A DNA stretch of 64,000 nucleotides from Xanthomonas sp. DAR 34887. Lineage in GTDB: Bacteria; Pseudomonadota; Gammaproteobacteria; Xanthomonadales; Xanthomonadaceae. Shown piece by piece: positions 31,626 to 40,000 of this stretch. The translations under genes and the position numbers were made by a program. The notes under the pieces are model-generated. The model searched no databases. It saw nothing but the letters and a program-made list of their open reading frames with translations, and was not told the origin of the DNA. Location of the stretch: NCBI RefSeq assembly GCF_041245805.1, contig NZ_CP162490.1, forward strand, positions 2,333,001 to 2,397,000. The letters run 5' to 3'. Position 1 is the first letter of the stretch. Every line of letters starts with the position of its first letter.

Positions 31626-34600
31626 TCACCGATCCGGCTGGTTCCGGTTCTGCCCTTCCTGCTGGATCGCCACGTATTCCTTCGACGGTTCGTCCAGCTT
31701 GTCGCCGAGCATGCGCCGCACCACCACGAAGAACAGCGGAATGAACAGCACGCCGAGCACGGTGGCGAACACCATGCCGCCGATCACGCCGGTGCCGATC
31801 GAGTGGCGCGCGTTGGCGCCGGCGCCGGTGGAGATCGCCATCGGCAGCACGCCGAGGATGAACGCGAACGAGGTCATCAGGATCGGACGGAAGCGCAGGT
31901 GCGCCGCCTCGGTGGCCGCTTCGCGCAGGGTCTTGCCCGCCGCACGCTGCTCCACCGCGAACTCCACGATCAGGATCGCGTTCTTCGCCGCCAGGCCGAT
32001 CACCGTGATCATGCCGATCTTGAAGTAGATGTCGTTCGGCAGGCCGCGCAGCAGCGAGAAGGTGATCGCGCCGAGCACGCCGATCGGCACCACCAGCAAC
32101 ACCGAAACCGGGATCGACCAGCTCTCGTACAGCGCCGCCAGGCACAGGAACACCACCACGATCGACAGCACCAGCAGCAGCGTGGCGCTGTTGCCGGCGA
32201 TGATCTCCTGGTACGACATGCCGCTCCAGTCGAAGCCGAAGCCCGGCGGCAGGTCGTTGTTGACGATCTCCTCCATCGCGCTCATGGCTTGGCCGGAGCT
32301 GCCGCCCGGGGCCGGGTTGCCGACCACGTTGACCGCCGAATAGCCGTTGTAGCGGCTCAGCGACGGCGAGCTGTAGATCCAGTTCGACTTCACCACCGTG
32401 CTCAGCGGGATCATCTGCGGCAGGCCGTCGCTGTCGGTGGCGCTGCTGCTGGGCACGTAGAAGTTGCGCAGCGACTCCGGACCGGTGCGGAACGGCGCGT
32501 CGGCCTGCATGTTGACGCGCTTGATGCGGCCTTCGTAGAAGAAGTCGTTGACGTACACCGGCGCCAGCATCATCTGGATCGACTGGTAGATGTCGCTGAC
32601 CGACAGGCCCATCGACTGCGCCTGTACCCGGTCCACGCTCAGCTGCAGCTGCGGCGCGTTCTCCAGGCCGTTGGGGCGCACCCCGGCCAGCGCATCCTGG
32701 CGCGCGGCGGCCTTGCCGAGCAGGATGTTGCGGGCCTGGGTCAGCGCTTCCTCGCCGGCGCCGGTGCGGTCCTGCAGCCACATGTCGAAGCCGCCGAACT
32801 GGCCCAGGCCGTTCACCGTGGGCAGGTTGACCACGAAGATCTGCGCGCCCTTGATGCCGTAGAACATCCCGTTCAACTGCTGGATCAGGTCGGTAGCGGT
32901 GACGTCGCGGTCGGCCCACGGCTTGAGCCGGATGAAGCCCATGCCGACGTTTTCGCCGCGGCCCAGGAAGCTGAAGCCAGCCACCTGCAGCATGCCTTCC
33001 ACGGCCGGCTGGTTTGCGAGCACGCCGCGCATCTGCGCGAACACCTCGTTGGTGCGGCCGACCGTGGCGCCCGGCGGCAACTGCACGATCGCCAGCGCGA
33101 AGCCCTGGTCTTCCTCGGGCAGGAAGCTACCCGGCATGCGCGTGAACAGGAACCCGCACAGCACCACCAGCAACGCGAACACCGCCATCCAGCGCGGCGC
33201 GCGGCGGATGGTGCCGCCGACCGCGCCGACGTAGCGGTTCGCCAGCTTGTCGTAGTACTTGTTGAAGTTGCGGTACACCCAGTTCGGGTTCTCGTTGTGG
33301 GTGGCCTTCAGGAAGGCAGCGCACAGCGCCGGGGTGAAGCTCAGCGCCAGGAACGCCGAGAACGCCATCGCCATGGCGATGGTGATCGCGAACTGCTTGT
33401 AGATCGCGCCGGCCGCGCCGGGCTGCATCGCCGAGGGGATGAACACCGCCGCCAGCACCACGGTGATCGCCACCACCGCGCCGGTGATCTGGGTCATCGC
33501 CTTCTGCGTGGCCGCCTTCGGCGCCAGGTGCTCTTCGGACATGATGCGTTCGACGTTCTCGATCACCACGATCGCGTCGTCGACCACGATGCCGATCGCC
33601 AGCACCATCGCGAACAGGGTCAGCTGGTTGATGGTGAAGCCGATCACCCACATGCCCAGGAACGTGCCCAGCAGCGCCACCGGAATGACCAGGGTGGGGA
33701 TGATGGTGGCGCGGAAGTTCTGCAGGAACACCAGCATCACCAGGAACACCAGCACGATCGCCTCGGCCAGGGTCTTGACCACTTCCTCGATCGAGATCCG
33801 CACGAAGGTGGTGCTCTCGTACGGGGTGAACCAGCTCACGCCCTGCGGGAAGCTCGGCTGCAGCTCGTCCATCTTGGCCTTGACCGCCTCGGACACGCTC
33901 AGCGCGTTGGCGCCGGGCAGCAGCTGGATCGCGAACGCGCCGGTCGGCTTGCCGTTGTACTGGGTGTCGAAGCCGAAGCTGGTCGGGCCGAACGCGACCC
34001 GCGCCACGTCCTTCAGCCGTACCACGCTGCCGTTGCTGTCCGCGCGCAGGATGATGTTCTCGAACTGTTCGGGCGAACTGAAGCGGCCTTCGGCGGTGAC
34101 CGTGGCGGTGAACGACTGTCCGGACGGGGCCGGATCGGAACCGATCGAGCCGGCGGCGAACTGCACGTTCTGCGCGCTGATCGCGTTGTACACCTGGCTG
34201 GGAGACAGGTGATAGCCCTGCAGCTTTTCCGGGTTCAGCCAGATGTCCATCGCATATTCGGCGCCGAACTGCTGGGTGCTGCCGACGCCGGGCACGCGCG
34301 AGATCTGTTCCAGCACGCGCGAGCCAACGATGTCGTTGAGCGCGCTACGGTCGATCGACGGGTTCTCCGAACGCAGCGCGATCACGCTGAGGAAGCCGGC
34401 GTTGGCCTTGGCCACCACCACGCCCTGCGCGGTCACTTCCGAGGGCAGGCGCGGCGTCGCCAGCGACACCTTGTTCTGCACCTGCACCTGGGCGATGTCG
34501 GCATTGGTGCCGGTCTCGAAGGTCAGGGTGACGGTGGCGGTGCCGCTGGAGGAGGACGAGGAGCTGAAGTACAGCAGGTGATCGATGCCGGTCAGCTGCT

Positions 34601-34799
34601 GCTCGATCACCTGGGTGACCGAGCGTTCGGTGGTGTCGGCGCTGGCGCCTGGGTAGGTCGCGGTGACGGTGACCTGCGGCGGCGCGATCGAGGGATAGGA
34701 TTCGACGCCGAGGTTGAGGATGGCGATCACGCCGCTGAGCGAGATCAGGATCGCCACCACCCAGGCGAAGACCGGGTGTTCGATGAAGAACTTAGGCAT
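31626..34799 (-). CDS. RND efflux pump inner-membrane transporter (HAE1/AcrB type)
   Basis: Proton-driven drug efflux transporter, 1057 residues, the usual AcrB/MexB length. The N-terminus MPKFFIEHPVFAWVVAILIS is typical. TM4 holds the proton-relay aspartates in AIGIVVDDAIVVIENVERIM, TM10-11 has GLAAKNAILIVEFA with the lysine, and two large periplasmic loops are present. It follows the membrane-fusion gene after 12 bp. No outer-membrane factor gene lies in the operon, so it probably uses a TolC-like protein encoded elsewhere. A bidirectional terminator follows the stop. Confidence 0.96.
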   Translation of the reverse strand: MPKFFIEHPVFAWVVAILISLSGVIAILNLGVESYPSIAPPQVTVTATYPGASADTTERSVTQVIEQQLTGIDHLLYFSSSSSSSGTATVTLTFETGTNADIAQVQVQNKVSLATPRLPSEVTAQGVVVAKANAGFLSVIALRSENPSIDRSALNDIVGSRVLEQISRVPGVGSTQQFGAEYAMDIWLNPEKLQGYHLSPSQVYNAISAQNVQFAAGSIGSDPAPSGQSFTATVTAEGRFSSPEQFENIILRADSNGSVVRLKDVARVAFGPTSFGFDTQYNGKPTGAFAIQLLPGANALSVSEAVKAKMDELQPSFPQGVSWFTPYESTTFVRISIEEVVKTLAEAIVLVFLVMLVFLQNFRATIIPTLVIPVALLGTFLGMWVIGFTINQLTLFAMVLAIGIVVDDAIVVIENVERIMSEEHLAPKAATQKAMTQITGAVVAITVVLAAVFIPSAMQPGAAGAIYKQFAITIAMAMAFSAFLALSFTPALCAAFLKATHNENPNWVYRNFNKYYDKLANRYVGAVGGTIRRAPRWMAVFALLVVLCGFLFTRMPGSFLPEEDQGFALAIVQLPPGATVGRTNEVFAQMRGVLANQPAVEGMLQVAGFSFLGRGENVGMGFIRLKPWADRDVTATDLIQQLNGMFYGIKGAQIFVVNLPTVNGLGQFGGFDMWLQDRTGAGEEALTQARNILLGKAAARQDALAGVRPNGLENAPQLQLSVDRVQAQSMGLSVSDIYQSIQMMLAPVYVNDFFYEGRIKRVNMQADAPFRTGPESLRNFYVPSSSATDSDGLPQMIPLSTVVKSNWIYSSPSLSRYNGYSAVNVVGNPAPGGSSGQAMSAMEEIVNNDLPPGFGFDWSGMSYQEIIAGNSATLLLVLSIVVVFLCLAALYESWSIPVSVLLVVPIGVLGAITFSLLRGLPNDIYFKIGMITVIGLAAKNAILIVEFAVEQRAAGKTLREAATEAAHLRFRPILMTSFAFILGVLPMAISTGAGANARHSIGTGVIGGMVFATVLGVLFIPLFFVVVRRMLGDKLDEPSKEYVAIQQEGQNRNQPDR

Positions 34800-34811
34800 G
34801 GCGGGGGTCCG

Positions 34812-36089
34812 TTACTGCTGCTCGGGCTTGGAATCGGCCGCGGCGGCCGGCGTGTCGCCGCTCGCTGCGCCCTGCGGTTGGCCGGCGGCCTTGTCCTGCG
34901 GCGCGGCGCCGGCGGGCGCCTGGCCCTGCGCTGCGGCGCCGCCCGGTGCCTGGCCCGGTGCGCCCGGGGTCCACGGCGTGGCCTTGGCCGGCGCGCCTTC
35001 CTTGGCCTTCTGCAGGCCGGAGACGATGACCTGGTCGCCGGCGGCCAGGCCGGAGCCGACGATCCACTTGCCTTCCTGCTGGCCGACCGTGACCACGTCC
35101 TTGCGCAGCACCTTGCCGTCCTTGCCGACCACCAGCGCGTAGGCGCCCTTGGCGTCGCGCTGGATCGCTTCCTGCGGAATCAGATAGGCGTTGTTGCGCT
35201 GGCCCAGGTTGGCGGCGAAGGTGACGAACGCGCCGGGCAGCAGCACCCGGTCCGGATTGGGCAGCAGGGCGCGCAGGGTCACCGAGCCGGTGCTCGGATC
35301 CACCGCGGTATCGGAGAAGTCCAGCGTGCCAGGCTGGGCATAGACGCTGCCGTCGCCGAGCTTGACCTGCACGGTGGACTTGCCCTCGTCGTTCAGCGCC
35401 ACGTTGCCCTGGGTCTGCGCCTGGCGCAGCTGCGCCAGCTCGTCCGAGCTCATCGAGAAGTTCACATACAGCGGGTCGAGCTGGTCGATGGTGGTCAGCA
35501 GGGTGGTGTCGCCCTGGCCGACCAGCGCGCCTTCGGTGACCTGCTGCTTGCCGGCGCGGCCGGCGATCGGCGCGGTGACGGTGGCGTAGCCCAGGTTGAT
35601 GCGCGCGGTTTCCACCGCGGCGCGCGCCTGCTGCACCGAGGCGGCCGAGGTGCGTTCGGTGGCCTCGGCGGTATCCAGGTCGGACTTGGACACATAGGCC
35701 TGCGGCGCCAGGCTGCGCGCGCGGTTGGCGGCGACCTTGGCGTTGGCGTAGGTGGCCTCGGCCGCGGCCAGCTGGCCCTGCGCCGACGCCAGCGAGGCGC
35801 GCAGCGGCGCCGGATCGATCTGGAACAGCGGCTGGCCTTCCTTCACGTCGGTGCCTTCGGTGTACAGGCGCTTTTCCAGCACCCCGGCCACGCGGGCGCG
35901 CACGTCGGCGCTGCGGTAGGCGGACAGGCGCCCGACCATGTCGCGCTGCAATGGCAGCGTCTGCGGCTTGGCTTCCAGCACGCCCACTTCCGGCGGCGGC
36001 ATGGCCTGCTGTTGCTCTTGTTTCTTGCAGGACGCCAACACCACCACGACGGCGCAGGCCAGGGCGAGAGAACGCAACGGGGAGGTCAT
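34812..36089 (-). CDS. RND efflux membrane fusion lipoprotein (AcrA/MexA type)
   Basis: Periplasmic adaptor linking the RND transporter to an outer-membrane channel. 425 residues with lipobox LASC, Cys21. The barrel-sandwich/lipoyl half begins VGRLSAYRSADVRARVAGVL and returns in YATVTAPIAGRAGKQQVTEG, flanking a coiled-coil hairpin (ASAQGQLAAAEATYANAK). The C-terminal 60 residues are an unusually long Ala/Pro/Gln-rich tail (PGAPGQAPGGAAAQGQAPAG and on) beyond the normal adaptor length, probably disordered. The start overlaps the TetR stop by 4 bp. Confidence 0.95.
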   Translation of the reverse strand: MTSPLRSLALACAVVVVLASCKKQEQQQAMPPPEVGVLEAKPQTLPLQRDMVGRLSAYRSADVRARVAGVLEKRLYTEGTDVKEGQPLFQIDPAPLRASLASAQGQLAAAEATYANAKVAANRARSLAPQAYVSKSDLDTAEATERTSAASVQQARAAVETARINLGYATVTAPIAGRAGKQQVTEGALVGQGDTTLLTTIDQLDPLYVNFSMSSDELAQLRQAQTQGNVALNDEGKSTVQVKLGDGSVYAQPGTLDFSDTAVDPSTGSVTLRALLPNPDRVLLPGAFVTFAANLGQRNNAYLIPQEAIQRDAKGAYALVVGKDGKVLRKDVVTVGQQEGKWIVGSGLAAGDQVIVSGLQKAKEGAPAKATPWTPGAPGQAPGGAAAQGQAPAGAAPQDKAAGQPQGAASGDTPAAAADSKPEQQ

Positions 36090-36745
36090 CGGGTGGTACT
36101 CCGGTCTGGTGTTGATAACGAAAGGGAAGGGGCAGGCGGCGCGGCGAACGCGCGCAGAAAACCGTCGACGGCGAATTCGGCCCAGGCGCGCTGCGCGGCG
36201 GCGTCGCTGCGATGGGCGGTATGGAAGCGTTGGCGCTCGAAATCCATCCCGACGATCATGCTCAACAACAGTTCGGCCATGAAGTGCGGATCGTCATGGC
36301 GCAGCTGGCCGGCGGTCACCGCCAGTTGCAGGCGTTCGCTCAGGCGCTGCATCAACGCCTCGGCGCTGTCGCGGAACAAGGCGCGGACCTGCTCGGGGAA
36401 ATGCCGCGCTTCGGCCGCGATCAGCTGGCAGCTCTGCAGCACGCTGGGCTCGGACAATTGCTCCAGATGCTCGCGGGCGAAGCGCAGCAGGCTGCCGCGC
36501 AGTTCGCCCTGCGCCGGACCCAAGTGCGTGGCGCTCAGCTCGGTATGGTCCTGGAGCACCCGTTGCAGCAGGTCCTGCTTGCTGCGGTAGCGGCTGTACA
36601 GGGTCTGCTTAGAGCAGCCGGCGCGCGCGGCCACCGCATCCATGCTCAGGCGCATGCCGGTTTCGGCCAACAGTTCGCGCACAGCGGCGTACACGCGCTG
36701 ATCGCGCGCCTGGGGCAGGCGGGACGGGGCAGGGGAGGCGCTCAT
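36086..36745 (-). CDS. TetR/AcrR-family repressor of the RND operon
   Basis: 219 residues. The N-terminal TetR helix-turn-helix is MRLSMDAVAARAGCSKQTLY with SRYRSKQDLLQRVL; the C-terminal ligand domain (about 80-205) is helical and variable. First gene of the operon with the adaptor and transporter, overlapping the adaptor start by 4 bp, so it is likely an autoregulated local repressor as in other efflux operons. An inverted repeat over the predicted -10 lies immediately upstream (36752-36767). The last residues (PPAPSLSLSTPDRSTTR) form a short disordered tail. Confidence 0.92.
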   Translation of the reverse strand: MSASPAPSRLPQARDQRVYAAVRELLAETGMRLSMDAVAARAGCSKQTLYSRYRSKQDLLQRVLQDHTELSATHLGPAQGELRGSLLRFAREHLEQLSEPSVLQSCQLIAAEARHFPEQVRALFRDSAEALMQRLSERLQLAVTAGQLRHDDPHFMAELLLSMIVGMDFERQRFHTAHRSDAAAQRAWAEFAVDGFLRAFAAPPAPSLSLSTPDRSTTR

Positions 36746-36751
36746 CGAATA

Positions 36752-36767
36752 TGGACTATACCGTCCA
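36752..36767 (-). promoter_or_regulatory. operator and -10 region of the TetR-RND operon
   Basis: Inverted repeat TGGAC-TATACC-GTCCA (plus strand), 6 bp above the TetR ATG. The leftward strand reads TATAGT at 36755-36760, a good -10. The -35 is weak (TGTTCC at 17-bp spacing). If this -10 is used, the mRNA leader is only a few bases long. The repeat is a likely site for the TetR protein. Confidence 0.6.
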
Positions 36768-37000
36768 GTTTAGAATTGGAACAGCCTTGACATCGGCGCG
36801 CCGATCGCGACAAGTCCCCGGCATCGGCGACGCTCCGCCGGATGAAGTTAGGGCGGTGTGACGGCGGCGCGCATGCGACTTTGCCCGATATGGCGTGTCG
36901 TTTCGTTCCCCGGCCTGGTTTGCGCCATGCAGCAAGGTAGTTGAACGCGCCACCGGTACAATTCTGGCTTTCCCAATGAGCATCGTTGTTGCTCCCCGTC

Positions 37001-40000
37001 ATGAAACCCAAATCAGACGCTTCCCGTTCCAGCACGTCCTCGGCCGCCGCCTCCCGCAAGTCCGCGTCCAAGCCAGCTACTCCCTCGTCCAAGGCGCCCG
37101 CCAAGCCGTCGGCCAAGCAGGCCAAGGCCGCACCGGCGGTCAAGCAGGCCAAAGCCGCACCAGCCGCGAGCAAGCGCGGCGCGGCGCGCGCCACCGCCAA
37201 TTCGCGGGTGATCGACGCGGTGCCGGCCGCTTCCGCGGTCGGCTTCAGCCTGGAGCCGGTCTACACGGCGTTGCGCCAGCGCTATCCGGGCGGCCGCCAG
37301 GCCGAGGCGCAGGCCTTCGCCGAGGAGTTCTACAAGCGCATGGAGGAGGACGAGTTCCCCCACCACAGCGCGCAGGAATGGGCCGCGCTGGCGGCGTCGA
37401 TGCTGGAGTTCGCGCGCAAGCGCAAGCCGGGGACGTTCAACGTGCGGGTGTTCAATCCGAGCGTGAAGGAAGACGGCTGGGAGTCCTCGCGCACGGTGCT
37501 GCAGATCGTCAACAACGACATGCCGTTCCTGGTGGATTCGGTGAGCATGGCGCTGTCGGAGCTGGGCATCGGCGTGCACGTGCTCGGCCACCCGGTGCTG
37601 CGCATGAGCCGCGACAAGGCCGGCAAGCTGGAGACGGTCGGCGAGGGCAAGCCGGAATCGCTGATGCTGCTGGAGATCGACCGGCAGCCGCCGGAGGACA
37701 TGCCGCGCGTGGACGCGGCGATCCAGCGCATCCTCGGCGAGGTGCGCAACATCGTGCGCGACTGGAGCGGCATGCGCGAGAAGATGCTGACCTTGGCCGA
37801 CGACCTGACCACGCGGCGCCTGCCGGTGGACGACAAGGGCCGGCGCGAGGCGCAGGAATTCCTGCGCTGGGCCGCGGCCGACCATTTCACCTTCTTCGGC
37901 TACCGCGAGTACCGGGTCGAGAAGCAGGGCGGGGAAGACGTGCTGGCGCCGCTGGAGGACAGCGGCCTGGGCCTGCTGCGCGGCCACGACAAGTCGCCGG
38001 CACGTCCGGTGCGCACGCTGGCCGCGCACGGCCTCAGCGAATCGGGCATCAAGGAAGCGCTGATCCTGACCAAGACCAATGCGCGCTCGCGGGTGCACCG
38101 CAGCGGCTACATGGACTACATCGGCGTGCTCGAATTCGACGCCAAGGGCCGCATCGTCGCCGAACAGCGCTTCCTCGGCCTGTTCACGTCCAGCGCCTAC
38201 AACCGCCGGCCGTGGGAGATCCCGCTGGTGCGCGAGCGCTTCGACTACGTGATGCGCAAGTCCGGGCTGACCCCGAGCAGCCATAGCGGCAAGGCGCTGC
38301 GCCACATCCTGGAGACGCTGCCGCGCGAGGAGCTGTTCCAGTCCAACGAGGAAGAGCTGTACCGCACCGCGATGGGCATCCTCGGCCTGCAGGAGCGGGT
38401 GCGCAGCCGCCTGTTCCTGCGCCGCGACAAGTACGGCCGCTTCATCTCCGCGTTGGTCTACATCCCGCGCGAGCGCTTCAACACCGACGTGCGCCTGCGC
38501 ATCGAGGCTTTGCTGAAGGACGCATTGCACGGCGAATACATCGACTCCAGCGTGGTGCTGGGCGAATCGCCGCTGGCGCAGCTGCACCTGATCGTGCGGC
38601 CCAAGCCCGGCGAGGCGCTGGAATTCGACACCACCGAACTGGAATCGCGTCTGGCGCACCTGCTGCGCAACTGGCAGGACGACCTGCGCGAGGCGTTGGT
38701 CGCCAGCCGCGGCGAGCGCGACGGCCTGCGCCTGGCCGCCAGCTACGGCCGCGCGCTGCCGGCCGGCTACATCGAGGAATCGACCGCGCAGATCGCCGCG
38801 CGCGACGTCGAACGGCTGGCCGCGCTGCGCGGTCCCGACGACCTGCACCTGAGCCTGCAGTCGCTGCGCCGCGACGGCGCCGACAGCCTGCGCCTGAAGC
38901 TGTACCGCCAGCGCGACGACCTGCCGCTGTCGGACGTGCTGCCGATGATGGAGAATCTGGGCCTGCGGGTGATCTCCGAGCGCCCGTACCGGCTCACCGT
39001 GGACGGTACGCTGCTGTACATCCAGGACTTCGAAGTGGAGCCGCTGGCCGGCAGTATCGACGTCGAGCGCGCCGACGCGCCGCTGTGCGAGGCATTCGTG
39101 CGCATCTGGCGCGGCGATGCCGAGAACGACGGCTTCAACCGCCTGATCGTCGGTGCCGGCCTGGGCTGGCGCCAGGTGGCGATCCTGCGTGGCTACTGCA
39201 AGTACCTGCTGCAGACCGGCGTGCCGTTCTCGCAGGCCTACGTCGAAGAGACCTGCACGCGCTATCCGCTGCTGGCACGGCTGCTGGTGGAGCTGTTCGA
39301 GGCGCGTTTCGATCCGGCCACCGGCACCGAGAGCAAGGCGCAGATCGCCGACGGCCAGGCCGCGCTGGCGGCGCAGCTGCAATTGCTGGCGGGCGGCGAC
39401 GAGGGCGCGCTGAAGGCGCTGCAACCGGTGATCGACGCACGCCGCGGCGACCGCGCTGCGCAGCTGGATGCGGCCAATGCCGCGCTGCTGAAGCTGTTCG
39501 ACCAGGTCGCCAGCCTCGACGAGGACCGCATCCTGCGCAGCTTCAAGGGCGTGATCGAAGCGACCCTGCGCACCAGCTACTACCAGACCGGCAAGGACGG
39601 CGGGCCGGGCCATTGCATCAGCTTCAAGCTCGATTCGGCCAAGGTGCCGGAGCTGCCCAAGCCGCGCCCGTACCGCGAGATCTTCGTGTACGGCCCGCGC
39701 GTGGAAGGCGTGCACCTGCGCTTCGGCGCGGTGGCGCGCGGCGGCCTGCGCTGGTCCGACCGGCGCGAGGATTTCCGCACCGAGGTGCTGGGCCTGGTCA
39801 AGGCGCAGATGGTCAAGAACACGGTGATCGTGCCGGTCGGCGCCAAGGGCGGCTTCTTCTGCAAGCGCTCGCCGGGCGGCGGCGACCGCGACGCGGTGCT
39901 GGCCGAAGGCATCGCCTGCTACAAGCTGTTCATCCAGGGCCTGCTCGACATCACCGACAACATCGTCGGCGGCAAGATCGTGCCGCCGCCGCAGGTGGTG

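Noticed and set aside
36787..36815. TTGACA at 36787-36792 as a promoter for the glutamate dehydrogenase gene
   Set aside because: No -10-like hexamer lies 16-18 bp downstream and the distance to the ATG is about 200 bp. A TACAAT at 36957 is a better but still weak candidate.
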